Positions 54,124-63,613 of a DNA stretch of 64,000 nt are shown piece after piece; the first letter of the stretch is position 1, and the number at the start of each line of letters is the position of its first letter. This stretch comes from Candidatus Accumulibacter meliphilus (GTDB lineage: Bacteria > Pseudomonadota > Gammaproteobacteria > Burkholderiales > Rhodocyclaceae): assembly GCA_003332265.1 (NCBI GenBank), contig QPGA01000024.1, positions 1 through 64,000 on the forward strand, written 5' to 3'. The notes below the pieces were generated by a model, which saw nothing but the letters and a program-made list of their open reading frames with translations, had not been told where the DNA came from and ran no database searches. Position numbers and translations under genes: made by a program.

Positions 54124-55509
54124 TCAGGCGGTCCTGCGGTTGGCGGCGCGGTTGCTCTTGAGTCTGCGCTTCTCGAAATATTTCAGCCCGAAATACATGC
54201 AGCTGCCGATACCCACCATGCCGACGAGCAGTGCCGAATAGGCGATCGGCCAGGGAATGCCCTCGGTCACCATCGTGAATTCCGACATGCCACCCATGCC
54301 GGCGAGGACGTTGATCGGCATGAAGATGACGCTGAGAATCGTCAGCCGCTTGATGTCCTTGTTCTGGTTGATGTTGATCGCGCTGTCGGTGGCATCCATC
54401 AGGAAGTTGATCTTGTTGAACAGGAAAGCGGTGTGGCCGTCGAGCGACTCGATGTCGCGCAGGATTTCCCGTCCGTCGGCCAGTTGCGCGTCGGAAAGGA
54501 AGCGGCCGCGCAGCAGGAACGACAGGGCGCGGCGGGTATCGAGCACGTTGCGCCGGGTGCGCCCGTTGATGTCCTCGGCCTCGGAAATGGCCGCCAGAAT
54601 CTCCGTTGCTTCCTGGTCGGTGACGTGTGAACGCAGCACCTGCCTGCCGACCCGTTCGAGTTCCGCATACACATCCTCCAGCGCATTCGCCGAGTACTCC
54701 ACGTCGGCGGCGTAGAGGTCGAGCAGGACATCCTTGCCGTCGGTCACGTAGCCGGGCCGCGTGCGCGCGCGCGCGCGCTGCAGGCGGAACACGGGCAGTT
54801 CCTCGGTGCGGATGGTGAACAGGATGTCGTTCTGCAGAATCAGGGCTACCGGGACGTTGCGCGACTCTTCCCTGGTATCGAGCAGAAAGTCCGAATGCAG
54901 GTGAATATGTCCTTCTTCATCGACGTAGAAACGGGCACTGGCTTCCAGGTCGGTGAGGCTGCCGGGATCGGGCAGGTCGACTTCGAAGCGGCGGCCAATC
55001 CAGCCGCGGATTTTCTTCGTGGGCGCGATCAGGTCCACCCAGATCGGGTGCACGCCCTGCAGGTCTTCGGGGCGGGTGATCGTGATCTGGCGCAGGTGGC
55101 CGGCGTGCAGTTCGAAAGCGGTGACTACCGTTTTCTCGTTGCGGTAGTGGCTGTCGTCGATCAACTCTTCGAGGATGTCGTCGGAAAGTATGGCCAGGAT
55201 CGGATCGGCGCCCTCCTTGACTTCTTCCCAGACCACCAGGCGCTCATTGGCCTCCAGCGCTTCAAGAATATAGGCGACTTCTTTCGGCGGCATCAGCCGG
55301 AGCTTCTGGCGCAGTTCGCGGCGATACTGTTGCTGGATCTCGGCGCTGGCTTCGTCGAGCGCCAGGCTGTCCTGGTCGCGCAACAAGGGCTCGACGAGTT
55401 CCTCGACGCGCTTTTGCAGCGAGAGCAGCGAACGCACCTCGTCGAGATGAACGTCGGCGAGTCCCTTTTCCAGCGCTTCGGGCGCCAGCCGCTTGTTTTC
55501 TTCGCTCAA
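54124..55509 (-). CDS. CorA-family divalent cation transporter with MgtE-like N-terminus
   Basis: The protein has 461 residues, about 130 more than E. coli CorA. The N-terminal ~110 resemble the MgtE intracellular N domain (MPPKEVAYILEALEANERLVVW, DDILEELIDD). The CorA-like body and two C-terminal membrane helices follow. The pore motif GMN is replaced by GMS in LAGMGGMSEFT. TTG start at 55509 is preferred with GAGG upstream; a GTG at 55539 is possible. The ion is likely Mg or Co, unproven. Confidence 0.85.
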   Translation of the reverse strand: MSEENKRLAPEALEKGLADVHLDEVRSLLSLQKRVEELVEPLLRDQDSLALDEASAEIQQQYRRELRQKLRLMPPKEVAYILEALEANERLVVWEEVKEGADPILAILSDDILEELIDDSHYRNEKTVVTAFELHAGHLRQITITRPEDLQGVHPIWVDLIAPTKKIRGWIGRRFEVDLPDPGSLTDLEASARFYVDEEGHIHLHSDFLLDTREESRNVPVALILQNDILFTIRTEELPVFRLQRARARTRPGYVTDGKDVLLDLYAADVEYSANALEDVYAELERVGRQVLRSHVTDQEATEILAAISEAEDINGRTRRNVLDTRRALSFLLRGRFLSDAQLADGREILRDIESLDGHTAFLFNKINFLMDATDSAININQNKDIKRLTILSVIFMPINVLAGMGGMSEFTMVTEGIPWPIAYSALLVGMVGIGSCMYFGLKYFEKRRLKSNRAANRRTA

Positions 55510-55883
55510 AGTCGTGCCTCGCCGATGTGAATGCCGCACTGTAAGGGGCGGGAGTTTAGCATTGCCGGAAGGGCAGAATGTTCGCGTTCGGGCGCTTTTT
55601 TTCGCAATCGAAACAGGTTGAAATCCTTGTCCCGCGAGCACTGTGGCAGCGCTGCCTTTTGTGCTGCGATGGCCTCTTTTCTGTTCTTGCGATCGCCTTG
55701 CATTCGTCCTAAAATCGCCCCCTTCTTTGCTTCTTTGCTTCCTCCTTGTGGCGGTCGACGAGAGACTCAAGGAGCGCCTTGCCAATGGGGAGCCGTGACC
55801 GGCTGCAGCCGCCTGCCCGCCCCGCCCTCATGTCGCGAAAGATCCGCGGCAATCGTAGCGTGAGCAGCATTCATGGAGAGGCG
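55510..55883. other. 374-bp intergenic region between the CorA-type gene and kup
   Basis: It separates divergent genes and presumably holds both promoters. Short open frames here have no recognisable similarity. An AT-richer patch near 55715-55745 is the most promoter-like part. Confidence 0.5.
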
Positions 55884-57788
55884 ATGAGCGCCGAGAACGT
55901 AACACACGGCGACAGCCCGGGCTTGGCAGGGACGGCCCTGGCGGCGATGGGCGTCGTCTTTGGCGACATCGGCACGAGTCCGCTGTACACCATGAAGGAA
56001 GTCTTTGGCGGTCACCATCCGCTGCCGATCGATAGCGACAGCGTGCTGGGAATTCTCTCGCTCGTTTTCTGGGCGCTGACGATCACCGTTTCGCTCAAAT
56101 ACGTGCTGTTCATCATGCGTGCCGACAACAAGGGCGAGGGCGGCATCATGGCCCTGACGGCCTTGGCCCTGCGCACCGCGAATGCCTCGCCGCGCGTCTT
56201 GTGGATGTTGTCGGCCCTGGGCATCTTTGGCGCCGCGCTGTTTTACGGCGACGCCGTGATCACCCCGGCGATGTCGGTCCTGGCGGCAGTCGAAGGTCTC
56301 GAAGTCGTGGCGCCGCAGTTGGAGGCCTACGTCTTGCCGATCACCGTCGTCATTCTGGTCCTGCTCTTCGTATTTCAACGCCACGGCACGGCTGCCGTCG
56401 GCGCCTTGTTTGGGCCGCTGATGTTGTTCTGGTTTGCCACCCTCGGCGCACTTGGCTTGTGGAACGTGATCCAGCATCCGCACGTGTTGCTGGCGATCAA
56501 TCCCTGGTATGCGCTGAGTTTCATCGTCGAACATCAGGGGCTGGCCTTCCTGGCGCTGGGTTCGGTGGTACTGGCGATCACTGGCGGCGAAGCGCTTTAC
56601 GCCGACATGGGCCATTTCGGACGGCGGTCGATCAAGTGGGCGTGGTTCGCCTGCGTCTTTCCGTTGCTGTACCTCAACTATCTTGGCCAGGGAGCCTTGA
56701 TTCTTGCCGACCCGACGGCGGTCGAAAACCCCTTCTTCCTGATGGCGCCCAGTGAGCTGCTGCGCGTACCGCTGGTCTTGCTGGCCACCGTGGCCACGGT
56801 GATCGCTTCGCAGGCAGTAATTTCCGGAGCCTTTTCGCTGACCAGCCAGGCCATGCAGTTGGGGTATTGTCCGCGCATCCGCGTCAAGTTCACGTCCGAA
56901 CGCGAGAAGGGCCAGATCTACGTTCCGAACATCAACTGGCTGCTCCTGGCGGCAGTGATCGTCGTCGTCCTCGGCTTCCGCTCGTCGTCGAACCTGGCTT
57001 CGGCCTACGGCATTGCGGTCACCCTGACGATGATGATCGATACCCTGCTCGCCTTCGTCGTGGTGCGCGCACTGTGGCACTGGAGCTGGCCGCGCGCCGC
57101 GCTGTTCCTGGTATTTTTCGTAGTCGTGGACATTGCCTTCTTCTCGGCCAACGTGATCAAGATCCTTGACGGCGGCTGGTTCCCGCTGGCACTCGGTCTG
57201 TCGGTCTTTCTCCTGCTGTCGACCTGGAAGCTCGGACGCCGGCTGCTGTACGAAAAGCTCGAACAAGACACGATACCGCTCAATTCGTTCATCACCAGCC
57301 TCGAAGCCGGAGGACCACACCGCGTCGACGGCACCGGCGTCTTCCTCACCGCCAACCCTGACGGCGTGCCGCGGGCCTTGCTCCATAACCTTTATCACAA
57401 CAAGGTCCTGCACCAGCGCGTGGTGTTGCTGCACGTTGACGTCGAGGACGTCCCACGCGTCGCCGAACCCGAGCGCGTGCGCGTCGAAGTATTCCCCGCC
57501 GGTTTTTACCGGGTGTTCGTCCGCTATGGCTTCAAGGACGAAGCGGACCTGCCACAGGCGTTGGAACTGTGCGCCGGCCACGGCCTGTCGTTCGAGATGA
57601 TGGAGACCTCGTTCTTTCTTGGCCGCGAGACGATCGTCACCATACCGATTGCCAGACGCTCGCGCATGGCCCTCTGGCGGCAGGTCCTGTACACGTGGAT
57701 GTTCCGCAACGCCGACCCGGCGACGGCCTTCTTCAAGATCCCGCCGAACCGGGTGGTCGAGCTGGGTGCGCAGGTCGAGCTGTCGTAG
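55884..57788 (+). CDS. kup: potassium uptake protein Kup
   Basis: The protein has 634 residues with 12 predicted membrane segments in the first ~440, then a cytoplasmic tail. Start-proximal LAAMGVVFGDIGTSPLYTMKE, then DNKGEGGIMAL, and GGEALYADMGHFG are signatures. Low-rate K uptake, probably with H+. ATG 55884 has GGAGAG upstream; the frame extends further upstream without similarity. Confidence 0.96.
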   Translation: MSAENVTHGDSPGLAGTALAAMGVVFGDIGTSPLYTMKEVFGGHHPLPIDSDSVLGILSLVFWALTITVSLKYVLFIMRADNKGEGGIMALTALALRTANASPRVLWMLSALGIFGAALFYGDAVITPAMSVLAAVEGLEVVAPQLEAYVLPITVVILVLLFVFQRHGTAAVGALFGPLMLFWFATLGALGLWNVIQHPHVLLAINPWYALSFIVEHQGLAFLALGSVVLAITGGEALYADMGHFGRRSIKWAWFACVFPLLYLNYLGQGALILADPTAVENPFFLMAPSELLRVPLVLLATVATVIASQAVISGAFSLTSQAMQLGYCPRIRVKFTSEREKGQIYVPNINWLLLAAVIVVVLGFRSSSNLASAYGIAVTLTMMIDTLLAFVVVRALWHWSWPRAALFLVFFVVVDIAFFSANVIKILDGGWFPLALGLSVFLLLSTWKLGRRLLYEKLEQDTIPLNSFITSLEAGGPHRVDGTGVFLTANPDGVPRALLHNLYHNKVLHQRVVLLHVDVEDVPRVAEPERVRVEVFPAGFYRVFVRYGFKDEADLPQALELCAGHGLSFEMMETSFFLGRETIVTIPIARRSRMALWRQVLYTWMFRNADPATAFFKIPPNRVVELGAQVELS

Positions 57789-57876
57789 CCCTTCCCTGGC
57801 GGCTCGCGACTGCTTGGTTTCCAGGGATCGACGAGGCTTCCGGCCACCGCCGCATGGCCGATCATCGGAGAACGAA

Positions 57877-59199
57877 ATGAGCGACCGACGACACCTCACC
57901 ACCGCGCTCCTCCTTTTCTCCCTGACGGCCGCTGTGCCCGCCGGCGAGCTGCCCTCGGCGCCCGACGAACTGGGCAGCATTCGGCGTAACGAGCGCGGCC
58001 AGCTGGAGGTGTTAAAGCCGCCCGGCGAGACGGCACCGGGCGCCGCCCGTAATGCCGATCGACAGGCGGGGCCTGGTCAGCTGCTGCAGCAGCGAATCCC
58101 TGCGGCGACGAGCGGCCGGATCATCGTCGTTGGGCCGCAGGAGCCGGTGCGCAGCATCCAGGAAGCGGCGCGCATCGCGCGTGACGGCGACACCATCGAA
58201 ATTCGCTCCGGCGAGTACCGGCAGCAGGCGGTCGTCTGGACGCAAGCCCGGCTCACCATCCGGGGAGTCGGCAAGCGTCCGCAGCTGATCGCCGACGGCG
58301 ATCATGCCGAGGGCAAGGCCCTGTGGGTGGTGCGCAACGCCAACATGCTGATCGAGAACCTCGAGTTCAGGGGCGCGCGCGTCCCTGACGGCAATGGCGC
58401 TGGCATCCGCTTGGAAAAAGGCCACTTGAAAGTCGTTCGCTGTGCGTTTTTCGACAACGAGATGGGAATCCTGGCCGGCAATTTCGCGGACGCCGTGCTC
58501 GAAGTCGAGGACAGCGAGTTCGGCCAGGCACCAAGGCACGCAGGTGCCTTGCACCACCTGCTTTACGTCGGCAAGATCGCCCGACTGAGCGTCAGGGGAA
58601 GTCGCTTTCAGCAGGGTTTTCGCGGTCACCTGCTCAAATCGCGGGCGCGTGAAAGTGCCATCCTTTACAACCTGCTGGTCGACGGCCCCGACGGCAGTGC
58701 TTCGTACGAACTCGAGTTCCCGAACGGCGGTCTGGCCTGGGTGATCGGCAACGTCATCGGCCAGAGCGACACTACCGATAACCCGGAGCTGGTTTCCTAC
58801 GGCGCCGAAGGCCGGCACTGGCCCGATAATGCCCTCTATCTGGCGCACAACACGCTCCTCGACTCCTTGCTCGCTGGCCACTACCTGCGCGTCTGGACCG
58901 AGAAGATGCCGCCCGAAACGGAAGTCTGGGCGCTCAACAACCTGCTCGTCGGCCAGGGGGTTTTCGCGCCGCAAGCCCGCGGTCGTTTTGAGGGCAATCG
59001 CAGCATCGATCGCTCACTGCTGATTGATGTCGACGGCCTGCCGTTCCGGCTGCCGAATAACTCGCCATTGCGTGGTACGGCCACGTCGCCTGGCTTTGTT
59101 CGTGAGCGGAGTCTGGCCCCCAGCGCCGAATTCAGACTGCCCGCCGGAACTCGCCCACTGCCCGTTGGCAGTCCCTTGACCGTGGGTGCCTTGCAGTAG
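57877..59199 (+). CDS. exported right-handed beta-helix protein
   Basis: The protein has 440 residues. A signal peptide (HLTTALLLFSLTAAVPAG) is followed by a disordered ~70-residue linker and a parallel beta-helix (about 90-390) with PbH1-type repeats such as ANMLIENLEFRGARV and ARLSVRGSRFQQGF. Folds of this type occur in polysaccharide lyases and hydrolases, but no catalytic motif is clear. Function unknown. ATG 57877 is 88 bp after kup, with GGAG upstream. Confidence 0.8.
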   Translation: MSDRRHLTTALLLFSLTAAVPAGELPSAPDELGSIRRNERGQLEVLKPPGETAPGAARNADRQAGPGQLLQQRIPAATSGRIIVVGPQEPVRSIQEAARIARDGDTIEIRSGEYRQQAVVWTQARLTIRGVGKRPQLIADGDHAEGKALWVVRNANMLIENLEFRGARVPDGNGAGIRLEKGHLKVVRCAFFDNEMGILAGNFADAVLEVEDSEFGQAPRHAGALHHLLYVGKIARLSVRGSRFQQGFRGHLLKSRARESAILYNLLVDGPDGSASYELEFPNGGLAWVIGNVIGQSDTTDNPELVSYGAEGRHWPDNALYLAHNTLLDSLLAGHYLRVWTEKMPPETEVWALNNLLVGQGVFAPQARGRFEGNRSIDRSLLIDVDGLPFRLPNNSPLRGTATSPGFVRERSLAPSAEFRLPAGTRPLPVGSPLTVGALQ

Positions 59200-59270
59200 G
59201 CCGCTCCTGCCACTCCAGGCAACGCTCCTCGCAGTGAGGCGTCAGCCAGTGCGCTCGCTACCCGGCCTGC

Positions 59271-60002
59271 TCACTCGTCGCTGTCCATGAGCACGTTGGT
59301 AAACACCTCCTGGACGTCATCGAGCATGTCGAGCGCGTCAATGAGTTTCTGCATGCGCTGCGCGTCGTCGCCGGTGAGCGGCGTCTCGTTTTCGGCTTTC
59401 ATGGTCACGCCGCCGTACTCGGACTGGAAACCGGCGGCTTCGAGCGCGTCCTTGACCGCAAAATACGCTCCCGGCGCCGTGATCACTTCCATCGAGCCGT
59501 CGTCATTGCTGAGCACGTCGTCCGCACCAGCTTCGATGGCCGCGTCCATCAGTGCCGCTTCGTCGGTCCCGGGGGCGAACAGCAACTGCCCGCAGTGGGT
59601 GAACTGAAAAGCGACACAGCCATCGGTGCCGAGATTGCCGCCGTATTTGTTGAAGGCATGGCGGACGTCGGCGACGGTGCGCGTCTTGTTGTCGGTCAGG
59701 CAATCGACGATGACCGCGGCGCCGCCGATGCCATAGCCTTCATAGCGAATCTCGACGTAATCGACGCCTTCAAGCTCGCCGGTGCCTTTCTTGATGGCGT
59801 TGTCGATCTTGTCCTTGGGCATGTTGACGCCTTTGGCCTTGTCGATCGCCACCCGCAGGCGTGGGTTGAAGGCCGCATCGCCACCGCCCATCTTGGCCGA
59901 CACCGTGATTTCCGCCGCGATCTTGGAAAAGGATGCGCTGCGTCTTTCATCCTGGCGACCTTTGCGGTGCTGGATGTTTGCCCATTTGGAATGTCCTGCC
60001 AT
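59271..60002 (-). CDS. yebC: YebC/PmpR-family DNA-binding protein
   Basis: The protein has 243 residues. [18 protein letters not shown] is the family start; [19 protein letters not shown] and [23 protein letters not shown] follow. YebC proteins are transcription-linked or, more recently, translation-linked factors. An acidic C-terminus is normal. Confidence 0.96.
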   Translation of the reverse strand: MAGHSKWANIQHRKGRQDERRSASFSKIAAEITVSAKMGGGDAAFNPRLRVAIDKAKGVNMPKDKIDNAIKKGTGELEGVDYVEIRYEGYGIGGAAVIVDCLTDNKTRTVADVRHAFNKYGGNLGTDGCVAFQFTHCGQLLFAPGTDEAALMDAAIEAGADDVLSNDDGSMEVITAPGAYFAVKDALEAAGFQSEYGGVTMKAENETPLTGDDAQRMQKLIDALDMLDDVQEVFTNVLMDSDE

Positions 60003-60142
60003 GCTGACCTCTACTGATCGCGATCTTGCTGCCGGCGTTGCCGGGGCAACAAACCGAGCCGCAAATGGTTGATAATCAAGCTCGGCATTTTAGCATCTCG
60101 CGAATTGTCATCCCGCGCAGTCCCCACTTTTCGGAGTCGCCC

Positions 60143-61669
60143 ATGAGCAAACCCCTCGTTATCGCTAGGCACGAAGACACAGAACTGGCCTTGTTGCCGG
60201 CTCTGGCCAACCGCCACGGACTGATCACCGGCGCCACGGGTACTGGCAAGACCGTGACCCTGCAGGTTCTCGCCGAGCGCTTTTCCGAGATCGGCGTGCC
60301 GGTGTTCATGGCCGACGTGAAAGGTGATCTCTCGGGTCTGGCGGCAGAGGGCAGCGTCTCGCCGAAGATGCAGGCACGCCTCGACGCGCTGGGCGTCAAG
60401 GAGCACACGCCGGCAAAATGCCCGGTGGCTTTCTGGGACGTTTTCGGCGAGCAGGGGCACCCCGTGCGGGCGACCATTTCGGACATGGGGCCGGTTCTGC
60501 TGGCGCGTCTGCTGACTCTCAACGACACCCAGACCGGCGTCCTGCAACTGGTGTTCAGGATTGCCGATGACAATGGATTGCTGCTCCTCGACCTCAAGGA
60601 TCTGCGCGCCATGCTGCAGCATGTCGGCGAGAACGCCAAGAGCTTCAGCGGCGAATACGGCAATGTCTCGGCGGCCTCGATCGGCGCCATCCAGCGCGGC
60701 CTGCTCAACCTCGGGGACCAGGGCGGCGACGTTTTCTTCGGCGAGCCGATGCTCGACATCGCCGACCTGATGCAGACCGACCAGGGCAGGGGGGTGGTCA
60801 ACATCCTCGCTGCCGACAAGCTGATGACCTCGCCGCGGCTGTACTCGACTTTCCTGCTCTGGCTGCTGGCCGAGCTTTTCGAGCAACTGCCCGAAGTCGG
60901 CGACGTCGAAAAACCGAAACTGGTGTTCTTCTTCGACGAAGCGCACCTGCTGTTCAGCGAAGCGCCGGCAGCCTTGCTGGAAAAGATCGAACAGGTGGTG
61001 CGACTGATCCGTTCGAAAGGCGTCGGCGTCTATTTCGTGACCCAGAATCCGCTCGACATTCCCGACAGCGTGCTTGGCCAGCTCGGCAACCGCGTCCAGC
61101 ACGCGCTGCGCGCTTTCACCCCGCGCGACCAGAAAGCCGTCCGCGCGGCCGCGCAGACGCTGCGCGCCAATCCGCGTTTCGACGCCGAGACGGCGATCAC
61201 CGAACTTGGCGTCGGTGAAGCTCTGCTCTCCTTCCTCGACGAGCAAGGCCGGCCAAACGTCGTCGAACGCGCCTTCGTCCTGCCTCCCACATCGCGGATG
61301 GGGCCGCAGACTGCAGAAGAGCGGCAGGCAGTGATCAAGGCTTCGACGATTTACGGACACTACGAAGCAGCGGTCGATCGCGAGTCGGCCTACGAGCTGC
61401 TCAGGGACGCGCAAAACGCCGACCCGCAAGCTGCCGGCAAGCAGCCCGCGGCCAGCGCGCCGCAGCCAGACGCTTCGAGCGGCGGCTGGCTTGGCGGTCT
61501 CGCTGACCTCTTCACTGGCGGTTCAAGCGGCGGGCGCTCGCGCGGCGGCGATTCGGTCGCCACCACGGCGGCCAAGAGCGCGGCGCGGGCGATTGGCTCG
61601 CAAGTGGGCAATCAGCTCATTCGCGGCGTGCTGGGTTCGTTGCTTGGCGGTAACTCGCGCCGGCGCTGA
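60143..61669 (+). CDS. HerA-like ATPase (DUF853/YjgR family)
   Basis: The protein has 508 residues. Walker [13 protein letters not shown] (about 30-41), Walker [13 protein letters not shown] and Arg-rich segments mark a HerA/FtsK-type P-loop ATPase of the YjgR family. Role unknown; some relatives act in DNA processing or defence with NurA-type nucleases, but none is adjacent. The tail is Gly/Ser/Arg-rich ([11 protein letters not shown]). ATG 60143 follows TCGGAG. Confidence 0.9.
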   Translation: MSKPLVIARHEDTELALLPALANRHGLITGATGTGKTVTLQVLAERFSEIGVPVFMADVKGDLSGLAAEGSVSPKMQARLDALGVKEHTPAKCPVAFWDVFGEQGHPVRATISDMGPVLLARLLTLNDTQTGVLQLVFRIADDNGLLLLDLKDLRAMLQHVGENAKSFSGEYGNVSAASIGAIQRGLLNLGDQGGDVFFGEPMLDIADLMQTDQGRGVVNILAADKLMTSPRLYSTFLLWLLAELFEQLPEVGDVEKPKLVFFFDEAHLLFSEAPAALLEKIEQVVRLIRSKGVGVYFVTQNPLDIPDSVLGQLGNRVQHALRAFTPRDQKAVRAAAQTLRANPRFDAETAITELGVGEALLSFLDEQGRPNVVERAFVLPPTSRMGPQTAEERQAVIKASTIYGHYEAAVDRESAYELLRDAQNADPQAAGKQPAASAPQPDASSGGWLGGLADLFTGGSSGGRSRGGDSVATTAAKSAARAIGSQVGNQLIRGVLGSLLGGNSRRR

Positions 61670-61681
61670 GCGGCGCAGCGC

Positions 61682-62479
61682 CTAGGTCGCGAAGCGTAGT
61701 TCGCATTCCATCACCGTGATCGCCGATCCCGAGAGCACGACGCGCTCGCCTTGCAGCGTGCAGCCGAGATTGCCACCGCGTTTCGAGACCTGCCGTGCGC
61801 TCAGGTTTGTCTTGGCTCCATCCTTGCCGAGCCTGGCGGCCCAGTAGGGCGTCAGAATGCAGTGCGCCGAGCCGGTGACCGGGTCTTCGGGGATGCCGTA
61901 CTTGGGCGCAAAGAAACGGCTGACGAAGTCGACGGCGTCGCCCGGGGCGCTGACGATAACGCCGCGCAAGTCCAGCTGACTCAGCCAGCCGTGGTTCGGC
62001 GTGATCGCGCGCACCTCGGCTTCGCTGGCGAACACCGCCAGGTAGTCATCGGCGGCCAGCACTTCGAGCGGCTGCCGGTCGAGGCCGGCGACCAGGGCCT
62101 CGGGAGCCGCGCAAGCGGTTGCCGGGATGGCTGGAAAGTCCATTGCCAATTGCGGTCCCTGGCGTTGTACCCGCAGATCGCCGCTACGGGTGGAGAAGGT
62201 GATCATTGACTGCGCATAGCCGAGATGTTCGAAAAGTACATGCGCCGCAGCCAACGTCGCGTGACCGCAAAGATCGACTTCGGCCACCGGCGTGAACCAG
62301 CGCAGTTCGAAGCCTTCGCCGGCCGCAACGAAGAAAGCGGTTTCAGCGAGATTGTTCTCCTCGGCGATGGCCTGCATCAGCGCGTCGTCGAGCCAGCTTT
62401 CGAGCGCACACACGGCCGCCGGGTTACCCTCGAAAACGCGGCTGGCGAAGGCGTCTACCTGGTATTGCTTGAGTCTCAT
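61682..62479 (-). CDS. PhzF-family isomerase/epimerase
   Basis: The protein has 265 residues, two-domain PhzF fold: VDAFASRVFEGNPAAVC, EENNLAETAFF (catalytic Glu), WFTPVAEVDLCGHATLAAAH and EDPVTGSAHC. Substrate unknown; most such proteins do not make phenazines. ATG 62479. Convergent with the HerA-like gene. Confidence 0.93.
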   Translation of the reverse strand: MRLKQYQVDAFASRVFEGNPAAVCALESWLDDALMQAIAEENNLAETAFFVAAGEGFELRWFTPVAEVDLCGHATLAAAHVLFEHLGYAQSMITFSTRSGDLRVQRQGPQLAMDFPAIPATACAAPEALVAGLDRQPLEVLAADDYLAVFASEAEVRAITPNHGWLSQLDLRGVIVSAPGDAVDFVSRFFAPKYGIPEDPVTGSAHCILTPYWAARLGKDGAKTNLSARQVSKRGGNLGCTLQGERVVLSGSAITVMECELRFAT

Positions 62480-62671
62480 TGCTTGCTCCTCATGGGGTGA
62501 CATCCAGGGCTCGTCACTGCGCGTGGCCTGCTGACGACGCTTAGCCTCGCCACTTGCCACGTTCCATCAGCCGCCGCTTTCGACTGTGAGATCTCGTTCC
62601 TTGAGCCCTGTTTAACCTACCCAAAAAAACCTCTTGCATAATCAATTGCTTGCAGGGTCAATGAATTTCTA

Positions 62672-62682
62672 ATGGCACAACA
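62672..62682. repeat. 11-bp direct repeat, left of the IS1634-type remnant
   Basis: ATGGCACAACA, identical to 63159-63169. The two copies bracket the transposase fragment. Confidence 0.6.
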
Positions 62683-62698
62683 AGCGCGTAATGGGCTG

Positions 62699-63112
62699 TC
62701 AGGCGATCAGTTTTCGGACGCCTCCGGGTTGTGAATGGATGCCCAAGGCGCCATAGATCACCAGTTGCTCTGGCTCGGCGTTGGTGGCTTTGCGGACATG
62801 CAGCGTGCGGCCATCGCGCTGGCGGAAAGTCGTCGTCGTCCGGCACTGGATCGAGAGGGTCTCGCGCAAAGTCGTCCAACTGTCGTGGATGCCAGCCGCC
62901 TTGAGCTTGACCCGAAGGAACTGCACGCACTGGTAAGCCAACACGGTAATGAACAGATCTCCGTCGGCGCGATCTTCCTGGTGATGGTAGATCGACCGCA
63001 AGCCCAGTTCACTCTTCAGACTGCGAAACACACTTTCCAGGTCGGTCAGCAGCGTATAGGTACGCCAGAGCCGCTCTTCATCCCAGTCGAGTTGATGGGT
63101 ACGCAAGCGCAC
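62699..63112 (-). pseudogene. IS1634-family transposase, C-terminal remnant
   Basis: Residues equal the last ~137 of an IS1634-type DDE transposase: LRTHQLDWDEERLWRTYTLL, DLESVFRSLKSELGLR (catalytic Glu region), QLVIYGALGIHSQPGGVRKLI. The N-terminal ~350-450 residues are missing; upstream sequence shows no trace. Probably a deletion derivative of a complete IS. It has no matching full copy in this window. Confidence 0.85.
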
Positions 63113-63158
63113 GATCGTACCAGGAATGCAAGGAAAAAACCAGGAGATCGGAATTGTT

Positions 63159-63169
63159 ATGGCACAACA
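63159..63169. repeat. 11-bp direct repeat, right of the IS1634-type remnant
   Basis: Second copy of ATGGCACAACA (see 62672-62682). Confidence 0.6.
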
Positions 63170-63265
63170 TCTCCCCTTCAGAAAACCGCCTCTTTCAAAT
63201 CCACGACTTAAAATCGGCGCGGGCTAGAAAAACCCGAAATATGACAGCAAGGTGTTAAAGGGCGG

Positions 63266-63505
63266 TCAAGATCCGTGGCACTGTAGAAATAGTCGAGCCA
63301 CCTCTTCATTACGGGCGTCGATATTGTCCGGAACATCGCAAGCGCCCTTGGCGACGCCGATGCGTCGCTCGGGCGGTTGCTCCGCGATCGGGACCAGGCG
63401 TGCAGCCGGCCGGCCGTTCCGGGCAATGGCGATTTTGCGCTCCTTCCCCTGTTCGATCGCTTCCACCAGGCGCGACAAGTTGGACTTCGCCTCGAGCATA
63501 CTCAC
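63266..63505 (-). CDS. orphan Phd/YefM-type antitoxin
   Basis: The protein has 79 residues. SMLEAKSNLSRLVEAIEQGKER and IAIARNGRPAARLVPI are the DNA-binding half of the Phd/YefM family. The GTG at 63505 follows GGAGG; an ATG two codons in is an alternative. The C-terminus EEVARLFLQCHGS is a usual toxin-binding tail, but no toxin gene follows: the next 150 bp hold no frame. It is probably an orphan left by rearrangement between IS remnants. Confidence 0.8.
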   Translation of the reverse strand: MSMLEAKSNLSRLVEAIEQGKERKIAIARNGRPAARLVPIAEQPPERRIGVAKGACDVPDNIDARNEEVARLFLQCHGS

Positions 63506-63613
63506 GGTTTGCGTAGTCGCCTCCGTAGTAGCGTTCGGTTAATGTGAAAGAAGCCAGTTGGAAGACGCACGAAACCCTGACCGCCTTGGGTCATGCAAAT
63601 GGGTTGCTGTGAA

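Noticed and set aside
55767..57980. 737-residue frame opposite kup
   Set aside because: Shadow of kup; composition is that of reverse-complement GC-rich coding DNA.
63536..63552. Fifth copy of the three-hairpin repeat
   Set aside because: Only a short TTAATGTGAAAG matches; the hairpins do not follow.
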